A stretch of 64,000 nucleotides of DNA from Azospirillum baldaniorum. Lineage in GTDB: Bacteria > Pseudomonadota > Alphaproteobacteria > Azospirillales > Azospirillaceae. The notes under the pieces are model-generated. The model was not told the DNA's origin and made no database searches. It saw nothing but the letters and a program-made list of their open reading frames with translations. This document shows positions 1-8,586 of this stretch, one piece after another. Made by a program: the position numbers and the translations under genes. Positions within the stretch are counted from its first letter, which is position 1; the number at the start of each line of letters is the position of its first letter. The DNA is taken from NCBI RefSeq assembly GCF_003119195.2, contig NZ_CP022255.1, positions 310,001-374,000 on the forward strand, in the 5' to 3' direction.

Positions 1-22
1 GGCCGCGTCGAAGGGCGCCCCC

Positions 23-1144
23 TCACCGCCGCACCTCTCGGGGGGTTGGATGGTCAATCCGCACCCCCTCCTCGTTCGGTTGCCCCCGCAGCCATTCCAT
101 GAGCAGGATATGGCCGACGGCCAGCAGCACAGGCCCCATGAACAGTCCGAGAAGGCCGTCGGCAAGCATGCCGCCGATGACGCCGATCAGAATGACCGGC
201 ATCGGCACGTCCAGTCCCCGGCCGAGCATCAATGGCTTGAGGACATTGTCGCTGAGCCCGGCGGCGAGGGTCCAGACCGTGAAGATGATCGCAGGGGTCG
301 CTGCTTCGGTCGCGAGGACGTAGGCCACCACGGGCAGTGTCACCAGCGTCGCCGGCACCTGCACGATTCCCAGGAATAGCGTCGCGAGCGTCAAAAGGCC
401 GGCTGCTGGAATGCCCATGGCGAAGAAGGCGACCCCGATGAGCAGCGACTGGATCATGGCCACGCCGACAACACCAAGGGCGACGCCCCGTATCGTGGCG
501 GCAGTCAGCGCAACCAGCCGGCCTCCCTGCGTTTCACTGCCGATCACGGTTCGCACCAGGCGCTGAGCGAATGCGGCGGCACCCTTGCCATAGGCGGCGA
601 TCACGGCGGCGATCGCGAAGGACAGAATGAACGAGAAGACGCTGGCGGCCAAGCCGCCCGTGGACGACACCAGCCATGCCGCCGGCCCACGCAACATCTG
701 GCCGTAGTTGGCGAGCGCCACTGGCAAGTTGGTGGCGATGAGGGTCCAGATCTCGGTCAGTTTCTGGCCGACCAACGGGACGTCGGCGAGCCGTGGCGGC
801 GGCGGCGGCACGGTCAGGCTGTTGTTCTGCAGATTTGAAAAAAGCGTATACACGGTGGACCCAACCGACGTCGCCACCATGATGAGCGGCACCAACGTCA
901 CCGCAACGCCGACCAGCCCGATCAGCAGCGCCGACCAGAAATTACCGAGCCGGACGGCGAGGCGGAGATGCAGCGGATACAGCAAGACCGCCAGGATAAC
1001 CGACCAGAGCAGAATTCCAGCAATGGGCAATATGATCCGGCCGCAGGCATAGACCAGAAGGGCGGTCAGTGCAAGTTGAAGGGCAACATAGAGCACGGTT
1101 GAGTGCGCCGGCGCATGATCGGAGCGTGGAGGATTCAGGTCCAT
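23..1144 (-). CDS. AI-2E family transporter (PerM-like permease)
   Basis: Inner-membrane permease of the AI-2E/PerM family; members export small molecules or ions, and the substrate here cannot be told. The 373 residues match the family's usual 340-380. Two hydrophobic helices lie near the N-terminus (about residues 18-60), a third near 70-95, then a polar loop with a run of five prolines around residue 113. The conserved C-terminal membrane half follows and contains the family's LSDNVLKP segment and a glycine-rich GGMLADGLLGLFMGP stretch. The ATG is preceded by a GGAAAGG-like ribosome site about 11 bases upstream. It is transcribed leftwards, the same direction as the DUF502 gene to its right, with a 347-base gap between them. 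The family call is firm; the transported compound is unknown. Confidence 0.9.
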   Translation of the reverse strand: MDLNPPRSDHAPAHSTVLYVALQLALTALLVYACGRIILPIAGILLWSVILAVLLYPLHLRLAVRLGNFWSALLIGLVGVAVTLVPLIMVATSVGSTVYTLFSNLQNNSLTVPPPPPRLADVPLVGQKLTEIWTLIATNLPVALANYGQMLRGPAAWLVSSTGGLAASVFSFILSFAIAAVIAAYGKGAAAFAQRLVRTVIGSETQGGRLVALTAATIRGVALGVVGVAMIQSLLIGVAFFAMGIPAAGLLTLATLFLGIVQVPATLVTLPVVAYVLATEAATPAIIFTVWTLAAGLSDNVLKPLMLGRGLDVPMPVILIGVIGGMLADGLLGLFMGPVLLAVGHILLMEWLRGQPNEEGVRIDHPTPREVRR

Positions 1145-1316
1145 TATCGAGTTACCTTTCCCGGAACTGCCACAGCAAGGTTAGGCATGGCTCCTTTCCG
1201 TCAAGATCCGCGGCTAAAGGCGCTCCGCCGACGTCGAAACATGGTGCCGACTTCGCCATTGCGCGCCCGGAACTTGCAGCCGACCGTTCTGCCCGACGAA
1301 GATACGGCAAGGCCTC

Positions 1317-1451
1317 CACCAGCACCCCGACCAGACCCGCCAGCAAGCCATGCTCGACACCGTTGAGCACATCGAGGACCTCTACGACCGCCAACGCCGC
1401 CCTTCTGCGGCGATTCGGCAATCGCCTGCACGCTACCGGCCGTCGACCTGA
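1317..1451 (+). pseudogene. Possible IS3-family transposase C-terminal remnant
   Basis: The 347-base gap 1145-1491 holds no intact gene. One plus-strand frame ending at TGA 1449-1451 reads like the tail of an IS3-family OrfB: an arginine/glutamine-rich stretch, then VEHIEDLYDRQRR followed by SPARY. That resembles the family's terminal pattern (Y/F-I-E-x-F/L-Y-N-x-x-R-x-H-S-A ... S-P-x-x-Y/F). No start codon, DDE core or inverted repeat is recognisable nearby, so this would be a decayed fragment. Judged from the motif alone; it could also be chance. Confidence 0.35.
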
Positions 1452-1491
1452 GACCCGAACGTTCTCCACCCGGAACAGACGTTACCTCCGG

Positions 1492-2178
1492 TCATTGAGG
1501 TTCCGGTGCATTTGCATTGGGTACGGTGAGGACCGGCGCCGGCGCGGCCGCGCTGCGGGAGAAAGCACTGTCGGACGCCGCAACGGAAATTGTGGCCGGA
1601 CGTTTCATCGCCCGCACGAACTCACCGGCGCCGGTGCCCCACTTCGTGAACACGCCAATCGCCGTGGTGAACGGAATATCGACCGCATGCACCCGTTCGG
1701 GCGGCAAGATGTAGATGCTGCCCGCCATCGGCGTCGGCGCCGACGGAACCAGGACCGTGTAGGATCCATCCTCCAGTTTCTCGACGATGAGGGCGGGGAC
1801 CAGCGCCTCCTCGATCTCGACGAGCGCCGGTTCCAGCTTGTGCTCTTCGCTGCGGCCCGTCAGCCGTTTGGCCAGCCCCCGAAAGAACGTGTAGCCTGGC
1901 AGCCTCTCCAGCACCGCCTGCTCGACCGCGTTCTTCGCGCGCAGGCCAGGGCCGGTGCGGACGACAAGCCCGACGACGAAACAGACGCCGATGAGCAGAA
2001 TGATGGTGGCGGCTTGACGGAACTCGACGCCAGCCGGAAGCGTCCCGGCCACCGGAGCCAGCACCTCCAGCAGGCCTTTCACCGCCTTCGCCAGCAGCAG
2101 TATGGCGATGTAGATCGGCAGAATGATCAGCACGCCGCCGATCAGCGTTGTCTTGGTGAATTCCGCAAGCGTTCTCAT
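1492..2178 (-). CDS. DUF502 family membrane protein
   Basis: A 228-residue protein with the DUF502 layout. An N-terminal amphipathic start (TKTTLIGG) leads into two transmembrane helices at about residues 13-35 and 55-77, followed by a soluble domain with the conserved PGYTFFRGLAKRL and GSIYILPPERVHAVDIP segments. The domain's function is unknown; homologues are widespread inner-membrane proteins in proteobacteria and plants. The last 25 or so residues are alanine/proline-rich and look disordered. A GGGAGG ribosome site lies 10 bases before the ATG. It is transcribed leftwards like the AI-2E permease and may share its transcript, although 347 bases separate them. Confidence 0.88.
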   Translation of the reverse strand: MRTLAEFTKTTLIGGVLIILPIYIAILLLAKAVKGLLEVLAPVAGTLPAGVEFRQAATIILLIGVCFVVGLVVRTGPGLRAKNAVEQAVLERLPGYTFFRGLAKRLTGRSEEHKLEPALVEIEEALVPALIVEKLEDGSYTVLVPSAPTPMAGSIYILPPERVHAVDIPFTTAIGVFTKWGTGAGEFVRAMKRPATISVAASDSAFSRSAAAPAPVLTVPNANAPEPQ

Positions 2179-3102
2179 GTCATGCGGCCTCCCTGAAACT
2201 CATTTCCGCGATCGACCACGGACCTTTTCTGCTTTCTGACTTACCCGTTAGCTGTCTTCCGACGCTGTTGCCCCTGTCGCTTGGTCCGCTCCTGTCGACC
2301 GGAGATGCTTGGGTCGGCGTGCTTGGAAGTGGATCCGCGGTATCTCGCTGTGTTTGGTCGAACGTTCCGTGCCCTCCACCTGCCGGGCGGCGGTCTGAGC
2401 CGTGGTGTTCCGCTGTGTGAAACGCTCCGTTGCGCCGGCCAGCCAAATTGCCGCTGCAGCAGGTTCATCCATGCCATTGTCCGGCCATGCCATTGTCCGG
2501 CGTGGTAGCGGTACGGGAAAAGCCGGTCTCGCCTCCGAAGGGGCTATGCGTGGAGAAACCACCGCTGGCCGCTGGACAAGACCACCTCCTTTATGCCCTC
2601 CGCCGCCGCAGTCGCTGTATGCCACGCCACCGGCGCTTGATGGAATCACGGGAAGCCGTGCCGCGTCGATGACGACAACAGGCCATGTGAAGCACGTCGT
2701 CATTTCAGCGATCCTTATGCCCTACCAGAGTGCCACGGCTTAACCTGGGACGAAAAACCGCTCCAGCGATGCCCCCTACAATCCAATGCATGGGATAGCG
2801 GAAGAATTATTCTATAAGGCAAGCCAAAATACTCTTGGCTCCAAGGCAAGTCCAGTGGGCATGTGGAGATGCAGGGTGTGGCAGTGGCCCCAAATAGGAA
2901 AGTGAAGCAGCGGGCAGTGGGACTCCAGAATTTCTATTGTTATCAACGCGTTCTGGCGCCGACGGACCGTCCTTCCTCACAAAGCCCCTTTCCAGGGCGT
3001 TGAATCACAACGATTCCATCCAGAAAAGTCCTTTCATGGGTCCGGAGCCTAGCAAAGGTATCCATTGAATCGAGGGATAGCCACGCCGGCACACCTTCCG
3101 AC

Positions 3103-3255
3103 ATGTGGATATCTGACCTCACCTTTATTGCAAACCAGCTAGCACAGGTGAAGGAGTACCATATCACTACTAAGGCTACCATTGCATTTTTGGACAACAA
3201 CAGGGCCATTGTCTGTGGATTTCTCAATACGGAGAACTTCGTGGCCGCATTATGA
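3103..3255 (+). CDS. Orphan short open frame, possibly the 3' end of a degraded gene
   Basis: A 50-codon plus-strand frame beginning MWISDLTFIANQL and ending at TGA 3253-3255. The same frame is open upstream to a stop at 3001, giving about 83 sense codons with protein-like composition (balanced Ile, Val, Thr, Asp and Asn, few Arg/Pro runs), unlike the shadow frames nearby. There is no clear ribosome site or ATG for the longer version, so it may be the tail of a broken gene. No family recognised. A 94-codon frame on the opposite strand overlaps it; at most one of the two is likely to be real. Confidence 0.22.
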   Translation: MWISDLTFIANQLAQVKEYHITTKATIAFLDNNRAIVCGFLNTENFVAAL

Positions 3256-3300
3256 TAGTAATAACCAAGTTTTGAATCGCTCCTCTCAGGACTTTTCGAG

Positions 3301-3320
3301 TGTCAATTCCCGAATTGACA
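3301..3320. promoter_or_regulatory. Palindrome overlapping a TTGACA box upstream of the glycosidase operon
   Basis: Perfect 9-bp arms TGTCAATTC / GAATTGACA around a CC centre, 112 bases before the start of the GH63-like gene. The right arm contains TTGACA (3315-3320), a consensus -35 box, followed by AT-rich sequence; the -10 is not clear. A dimeric repressor bound here would cover the promoter. Inferred from symmetry and position only. Confidence 0.45.
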
Positions 3321-3432
3321 AATAAAGAGATTTAATGGTCAAAATTTGATGACTTGGAATTTCGGCCAGAACTGGCGGCGCCTGGCCCACCCTATCGAAC
3401 CTGCATCACCCCCCGAACCAGTGGAGTAACCC

Positions 3433-6186
3433 ATGAAGGGCAAAAGGATGGGAAATACGGTTCGAGGCGACGCGGTACCGCCGCGTGGCAACGGCACTTC
3501 CGGGTCGACCGCGGAGCATGAGCGACTGCGGGAATGCCAGGAGCATGGTGCCGGATGGAAGAAATGGGGGCCATATCTGAGCGAGCGGCAGTGGGGCACA
3601 GTCCGCGAGGATTACAGTGAAAGCGGCGATGCCTGGAACTACTTCCCGCATGATCATGCACGCTCGCGTGCCTACAGATGGGGCGAGGACGGTCTCGCCG
3701 GCATTTGCGACGACCGTCAAATTCTGTGCTTCGCGTTGGCCTTGTGGAACGGCCAGGACCCGATTCTCAAGGAACGGCTGTTCGGGCTGACGAACAACGA
3801 GGGAAATCATGGCGAGGACGTCAAGGAATACTACTTCTACCTCGACTCTACACCAACCCACTCCTACATGAAGTATCTCTACAAATATCCGCAGGGCGCA
3901 TATCCCTACGACGATCTTGTTCATACCAATCGCAGGCGAACCAAGCAGGATCCCGAGTACGAACTGCTCGACACGGGCGTGTTCGACCAGGATCGCTATT
4001 TCGACGTCTTTATCGAGTACGCCAAGGCATCTGCAGACGATCTCCTCATCCGGATCACAGTCAGCAACCGCGGACCCGAGCCGGCAACGCTGCATGTGCT
4101 GCCGACGCTCTGGTTCCGGAACACCTGGTCATGGAGGGATGGCGCGAAGCGGCCAGTGCTTCGTCAGGCCGCCCCCGGCGTGATCGCAGCGTCCCACCCG
4201 GATCTCGGCGGGCGCTTCCTGTCATGCGACGGCGCTGCAGCGCTGCTCTTTACCGAAAATGAAACCAACACGGAGCGGCTCTTCGACACGCCGAACCGGA
4301 TACCATACGTGAAGGACGGAATCGGGAACTACGTCGTTCATGGCCGAGAGGACGCGGTGAATCCGGAGCACAGCGGAACGAAAGTGTCGGCCCACTATCC
4401 GATCACGGTTGGGGCTGGGCAATCGGTGGCGCTGCGCTTGCGGCTTCACGATGGAGAGACAGCCGATCCATTCGGCAACGATTTCGATGTGGTGATGGAA
4501 GCCCGGCGAAGGGAGGCGGATGAGTTCTACGCCACGGTGGTCCCGCCGTCGCTCGACGCGGATGCCGCCAACGTGATGCGGCAGGCGCTGGCCGGCATGC
4601 TGTGGTCGAAGCAGTTCTACTACTACGATGTCGATCGCTGGCTTGAGGAGCGCGGCAGCGATCGGTTGAGCCCGCAACGCCATGCGCCCCGCAACGAACA
4701 CTGGCACCACATGGAGAACGCCCACATCCTGTCGATGCCGGACAAATGGGAATATCCTTGGTACGCGGCCTGGGACCTGGCCTTCCACGTCCTTGCGCTG
4801 ACGATGGTGGATGAGAATTTCGGCAAGCAACAACTCGACCTCATGCTCAGGCATCGGTACCAGCATCCGAGTGGGCAAATTCCCGCCTACGAATGGAACT
4901 TCGGCGATGTCAACCCGCCGGTCCATGCTTGGGCGACCATTTTCACCTTCCGCCTGGAAGCGGCCCGGCGCGGCCAGGGCGATGTCGAGTGGCTGGAACG
5001 CAGCTTCCACAAGCTGTTGCTCAATTTCACTTGGTGGGTGAACCGCAAGGATCGCACCGGCAGCAATGTGTTCGAAGGCGGATTTCTCGGTCTGGACAAT
5101 ATCGGCGTTTTCGACCGCAGCGCTCCGTTGCCGACCGGGGGCTACCTCGAACAGGCTGACGGTACAGCATGGATGGCGCTGTTCTGCCAGAATATGCTCG
5201 AAATTGCCGCCGAACTTGCGATGTCCCGTCCGGCGTATGCGGACATGGCGCTCAAATTCTTCGAGCATTTCCTGTGGATTGCGACATCGATGCTGCGCGC
5301 CGGCGGCGGCACCGGCATGTGGGACGAGGCGGACGGGTTCTTCTACGATGTGCTGCGGCTGCCCGACGGGCGGACCGAGCGACTGAAGGTCCGCTCCATG
5401 GTGGGGCTGCTTCCTCTCTGTGCCGTCACGGTCTTCGATGGCGAGATGTTGGAGAAATACCCGGAGATCCGGCAAAACGCCCGCCGGTTCCTCGAGGCGC
5501 GGCCCGAGCTGAGGGCCTTCATCCACGATCCGGTCACGTGCGGTCAGGGCGGCCGGAGGCTCGCGGCGATCCTCGACGAAAGCAAGCTTCGCCGCGTCCT
5601 GGCAGCGATGCTCGATGAGAAGGAGTTCCTGAGCCCTTATGGCATCCGGGCACTCTCCCGGCATCATGCGGAGCATCCCTATGTTTTCCGCGTCGGCACC
5701 CAGGAGTATCGGGTATCTTACCTGCCAGCGGAATCCGACAGCGGGATGTTCGGCGGCAATTCCAATTGGCGTGGCCCGATCTGGATGCCTGTGAATGGGC
5801 TGATCATCCGCGCACTGCTGCAATATTATCTATACTACGGCGATGCTTTCACCATCGAATGTCCCACCGGTTCCGGGCGGCACATGACGCTGTATCAGGT
5901 CGCCGAGGAACTTGCACGCCGCCTGACCAGCATCTTTATCCGCGACGCGAATGACCGACGGCCGGTCTACGGAGGGACCCGAAAATTCCAAGAGGACCCA
6001 CACTGGCGCGACAACCTCCTGTTCTATGAGTACTTCCACGGTGACAATGGTGCCGGAATCGGCGCCAGTCATCAGACCGGTTGGACCGGCATCATCGCAC
6101 GCATCATGCACCTGTTCGCAACCGCCACCGCGGAGCAGATGCTCGAACTCGGGAAGAAGGCCGCCACCCTGGAGGCAGAACCGTGA
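3433..6186 (+). CDS. GH63-like glycoside hydrolase (MGH1/glucosidase type)
   Basis: A 917-residue cytoplasmic enzyme (no signal peptide) of the GH63/MGH1-type (alpha/alpha)6-barrel hydrolases, which cleave alpha-glucosides or glucosyl/mannosyl-glycerate-type substrates. The C-terminal barrel shows family landmarks: the segment WEYPWYAAWDLAFH near residue 440, GQIPAYEWNFGDVNPPVHAWA near 480, and the signature WRGPIWMPVNGL near 780. The N-terminal third is a beta-rich domain typical of the family. The start is chosen for GGAG 8 bases upstream of the ATG; an ATG nine codons in is the alternative. Its TGA overlaps the GTG of the following GH13 gene (GTGA), so the two are translationally coupled and probably act on the same glucan or glucoside. 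The exact substrate is not determined. Confidence 0.85.
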   Translation: MKGKRMGNTVRGDAVPPRGNGTSGSTAEHERLRECQEHGAGWKKWGPYLSERQWGTVREDYSESGDAWNYFPHDHARSRAYRWGEDGLAGICDDRQILCFALALWNGQDPILKERLFGLTNNEGNHGEDVKEYYFYLDSTPTHSYMKYLYKYPQGAYPYDDLVHTNRRRTKQDPEYELLDTGVFDQDRYFDVFIEYAKASADDLLIRITVSNRGPEPATLHVLPTLWFRNTWSWRDGAKRPVLRQAAPGVIAASHPDLGGRFLSCDGAAALLFTENETNTERLFDTPNRIPYVKDGIGNYVVHGREDAVNPEHSGTKVSAHYPITVGAGQSVALRLRLHDGETADPFGNDFDVVMEARRREADEFYATVVPPSLDADAANVMRQALAGMLWSKQFYYYDVDRWLEERGSDRLSPQRHAPRNEHWHHMENAHILSMPDKWEYPWYAAWDLAFHVLALTMVDENFGKQQLDLMLRHRYQHPSGQIPAYEWNFGDVNPPVHAWATIFTFRLEAARRGQGDVEWLERSFHKLLLNFTWWVNRKDRTGSNVFEGGFLGLDNIGVFDRSAPLPTGGYLEQADGTAWMALFCQNMLEIAAELAMSRPAYADMALKFFEHFLWIATSMLRAGGGTGMWDEADGFFYDVLRLPDGRTERLKVRSMVGLLPLCAVTVFDGEMLEKYPEIRQNARRFLEARPELRAFIHDPVTCGQGGRRLAAILDESKLRRVLAAMLDEKEFLSPYGIRALSRHHAEHPYVFRVGTQEYRVSYLPAESDSGMFGGNSNWRGPIWMPVNGLIIRALLQYYLYYGDAFTIECPTGSGRHMTLYQVAEELARRLTSIFIRDANDRRPVYGGTRKFQEDPHWRDNLLFYEYFHGDNGAGIGASHQTGWTGIIARIMHLFATATAEQMLELGKKAATLEAEP

Positions 6187-7718
6187 ACGACGAACTGGGC
6201 GCGCCGGCGCCACTGTCAGCGGACGGGGGTATCGACAGGCCGACGCCGTGCCCTTCGCTTTATCAGATCAACACGCGTGTCTGGCTGACGAAACTGTCCG
6301 TGTCTCTTGGCCGGCCAGCCACGCTGGACGATGTTCCCGACACCGAGCTCGATCACATCGCCGGAGCTGGCTTCGACTGGATCTGGCTGCTCAGCGTGTG
6401 GAGCACCGGACTGGCGGGACAGCATATTTCGCGCACCGATCAGGCATGGCGCCGCGAGTTCGAGGAGACGCTTCCAGACCTTCGCGAGGAGGACATCGCC
6501 GGCTCCGGGTTTGCGATCACCGGATATACGGTGCATCCGGGGCTTGGCGGGAAGGTTGCGCTGGCACGGCTGCGTGACCGGCTTCGGCAGCGTGGGCTAC
6601 AGCTGATGCTGGATTTCGTCCCGAATCATACCGCGTTGGATCACCCGTGGATCGAGGACCATCCTGAATACTACGTCTCTGGAACCGAGTTGGATCTGGC
6701 GCGAGCACCGCAGAATTACATATGGGTCAAAGGGAGCCGCGGCGACCGGCTCCTGGCCCACGGTCGCGACCCGTACTTCTCTGGCTGGCCCGACACGCTC
6801 CAACTAAACTACGGCAACCCGGCGACGCAGGAGGCGATGATCGGCGAGCTGCTGACGATAGCCGAGCAATGCGATGGTGTGCGCTGCGACATGGCGATGC
6901 TCGTGCTGCCTGACGTATTCGCGCGGACCTGGGGACTGCCGGCGCCCGCGTTCTGGCCCGCCGCAATTATGCGCATCCGCGAGCGGGTCCCGAGGTTTCG
7001 CTTCATGGCCGAGGTCTACTGGGATTTGGAATGGACCATGCTGCAGCAGGGCTTCGACTATGCCTACGACAAGCGGCTGTACGACCGCCTGCGTGCCGGG
7101 CAGGCCCGGCCGGTTCGGGAGCACCTCCAGGCTGGGCCCGATGACCAGAAGAAACTCGCCCGGTTTCTCGAGAACCACGACGAGCCCCGCGCCGCCGCGA
7201 CTTTGGCAACTGGAATGCATGAGGCCGCCGCTGTCATCACGTATCTTTCTCCGGGCCTGCGGTTCTTTCATCAGGGACAGTTCGAGGGATGTAAGAAGCG
7301 GATCTCGCCGCACCTCGTTCGTGCCCCGATCGAGCCCCAAAACGAGGCGCTGAAGCACTTCTACTGCGAACTCCTGGCCGTTCTCCGGCAACCGACTGTG
7401 CGGAATGGCGAGTGGCGTCTCCTCAGTTGCACACCGGCCTGGGAGAGCAATTGGACGTGGGATTCCTGTATTGCGTCATGCTGGGAAGGAAGCAATGGCC
7501 AGAGAATCCTCGTCGCCGTCAACTACGCTGCCCATCAGAGCCAGTGCTATGTCCGCCTCCCATGGGATGATCTCGCAGGTGGTACAGTGCGTCTCCGTGA
7601 TTTGATAGGCTCCGCCAGCTACGATCGAGAAGGGAACGCCCTCATTTCACGAGGACTTTATCTCGACCTGCCGCCGTGGGGACGGCATGTGTTCAAAGTT
7701 TCCTGGACAATCGAATAA
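6183..7718 (+). CDS. GH13 (alpha-amylase family) glycosidase
   Basis: A 511-residue GH13 enzyme, probably an alpha-glucan hydrolase or transglycosylase. The conserved regions are visible in order: region I DFVPNHTALDHPW (about residue 144), region II GVRCDMAML with nucleophile Asp236, region III FMAEVYW with acid/base Glu277, and region IV ENHDEPR with Asp333. A C-terminal beta domain follows (ILVAVNYA to the end). There is no signal peptide, so it acts in the cytoplasm. The start is the GTG at 6183 that overlaps the upstream stop as GTGA; the frame is open for 34 more codons upstream, but that extension lies inside the GH63 gene and looks non-coding. Specificity cannot be read from the sequence. 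Confidence 0.88.
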   Translation: MNDELGAPAPLSADGGIDRPTPCPSLYQINTRVWLTKLSVSLGRPATLDDVPDTELDHIAGAGFDWIWLLSVWSTGLAGQHISRTDQAWRREFEETLPDLREEDIAGSGFAITGYTVHPGLGGKVALARLRDRLRQRGLQLMLDFVPNHTALDHPWIEDHPEYYVSGTELDLARAPQNYIWVKGSRGDRLLAHGRDPYFSGWPDTLQLNYGNPATQEAMIGELLTIAEQCDGVRCDMAMLVLPDVFARTWGLPAPAFWPAAIMRIRERVPRFRFMAEVYWDLEWTMLQQGFDYAYDKRLYDRLRAGQARPVREHLQAGPDDQKKLARFLENHDEPRAAATLATGMHEAAAVITYLSPGLRFFHQGQFEGCKKRISPHLVRAPIEPQNEALKHFYCELLAVLRQPTVRNGEWRLLSCTPAWESNWTWDSCIASCWEGSNGQRILVAVNYAAHQSQCYVRLPWDDLAGGTVRLRDLIGSASYDREGNALISRGLYLDLPPWGRHVFKVSWTIE

Positions 7719-7731
7719 GCTTGGTTCGCCC

Positions 7732-7851
7732 ATGATGGAGGACGGACCTGATAATGGGAAATGGAAGCGGTATTCGGCGGAGTTCAAGGCAAAGGTCGCG
7801 TTGGAGGCGATCCGATGGTATCGCAATTGGTTGCTAGTTGTCCGGTGGTGA
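7732..7851 (+). pseudogene. IS3-family OrfA N-terminal fragment
   Basis: Thirty-nine codons beginning at ATG 7732. The first 28 or so contain KRYSAEFKAKVALEAIR, the highly conserved helix-turn-helix start of IS3-group OrfA proteins (IS150/IS407 type). Homology then breaks off and the frame stops at 7849-7851, nine bases before the Tn3-family left end. No downstream orfB or inverted repeat remains, so the insertion sequence was truncated, perhaps by rearrangement involving the transposon. Confidence 0.62.
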
Positions 7852-7860
7852 CACGTCCTT

Positions 7861-7898
7861 GGGGTCATCGCAGAATCTGTTCAGAATCGTCCGCTAAG
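7861..7898 (+). repeat. Tn3-family left inverted repeat
   Basis: A 38-bp terminal repeat starting GGGGTCATCGCAGAATCTG. It matches the reverse complement of 11576-11613 at 36 of 38 positions and also encodes the last residues and stop codon of the resolvase. Confidence 0.93.
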
Positions 7899-8455
7899 CG
7901 GCGGGCCCGGGAGAGCAAGCGGCTGACCGTGGCGGGATGGACGCCGAAGAGCCGTGAAACCTCGGCGGCGGACTTCCTCCCCGATGTCACCATCTCAACG
8001 ATTTCCCGGCATTGGGCGGTCGTGAGTTTCGGGCGTCGACCGCCGTGGCGTCCCTGATTTCTGGCGGCTTCCAATCCCGCCCGGGTGCGCTCGCGGATCA
8101 TGGCGCGCTCGAATTCGGCGAAGGCGCCCAGCATTTGCATCATCATGCGGCCTGCCGGGCCGGTGGTGTCGACGGCCTCGGTGAGCGAGCGGAATCCGGC
8201 TTGCGCCTGCTCGATCCGCTCCAGGATCAGCAGCAGGTCTTTCAGCGACCTGGACAGCCGGTCGAGCTTCCAGACGACAACCACGTCGTCGGGCCGCAGC
8301 TGGTCGAGCAGCCGATGCAGCTCGGGCCGGTCCCAGCGGCCACCCGATCCCGCTTCCTGGAAGACACGCATGCACCCAGCCACCCGCAGGGCGTCCACCT
8401 GGGCTGAGGTATCCTGCCCTTCCGCTTTCGACACGCGCGCGTAGCCCAGCAGCAT
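7865..8455 (-). CDS. tnpR: Tn3-family serine resolvase TnpR
   Basis: A 196-residue resolvase/invertase that recombines two res sites to resolve transposition cointegrates. The catalytic domain starts MLLGYARVS, with the nucleophilic serine at residue 9, and contains the conserved VVWKLDRLSRSLKDLL segment and the GRMMMQMLGAFAEFERAMIRERT helix. The C-terminal helix-turn-helix (about residues 145-185) includes AAEVSRLFGVHPATVSRLL. The ATG at 8455 gives the canonical N-terminus; the frame extends 62 codons upstream, but that covers the res site and part of tnpA. The gene is divergent from tnpA, and its last codons lie in the left inverted repeat. Confidence 0.92.
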   Translation of the reverse strand: MLLGYARVSKAEGQDTSAQVDALRVAGCMRVFQEAGSGGRWDRPELHRLLDQLRPDDVVVVWKLDRLSRSLKDLLLILERIEQAQAGFRSLTEAVDTTGPAGRMMMQMLGAFAEFERAMIRERTRAGLEAARNQGRHGGRRPKLTTAQCREIVEMVTSGRKSAAEVSRLFGVHPATVSRLLSRARRLADDSEQILR

Positions 8456-8586
8456 CGCACCGTCCTTGCGCAAACCCGTTGCCTTGGATACGAATTTGGC
8501 AACAGGGTTGCGCAACCCGCAAGCCTTTGTTCTTCCGTTCCCCTCCAGACCCGTGTGCAGACGGCCGTTTGCGCAATGCCCATCCC
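8456..8586. other. res: res (resolution) site and divergent tnpR/tnpA promoter region
   Basis: The 131-bp spacer between divergent tnpR and tnpA. It contains an inverted repeat with 18-bp arms at 8466-8483 (TTGCGCAAACCCGTTGCC) and 8498-8515 (16 of 18 matching), consistent with a resolvase-binding subsite where crossover occurs. Further TTGCGCAA half-sites follow at 8509-8515 and around 8568-8575, as expected for the accessory subsites. The gene starts lie at its edges, so resolvase binding would also repress both genes, as known for Tn3. Confidence 0.7.

Larger units (their letters stand above)
2179..3432. other. Gene-poor region with AT-richer right half
   Basis: No convincing gene in 1.25 kb. 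The left half (to about 2740) is GC-rich, and its open frames look like shadows with no recognisable family. It contains a perfect 16-bp tandem duplication at 2470-2501 (unit CATGCCATTGTCCGGC). From about 2750 to 3430 the base composition is visibly more AT-rich than the rest of the window, with short open frames on both strands. The stretch ends in a palindrome at 3301-3320 just upstream of the glycosidase operon. It may be a decayed insertion or an acquired segment whose genes have degenerated. Confidence 0.6.

Noticed and set aside
2248..2703. A 151-codon minus-strand gene in the left gap
   Set aside because: Low-complexity Arg/Ala/Pro/Thr composition, no ribosome site, overlapped by several equally long frames.
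4222..5823. A 533-codon minus-strand frame inside the GH63-like gene
   Set aside because: Antisense shadow with no family features; the sense gene is intact.
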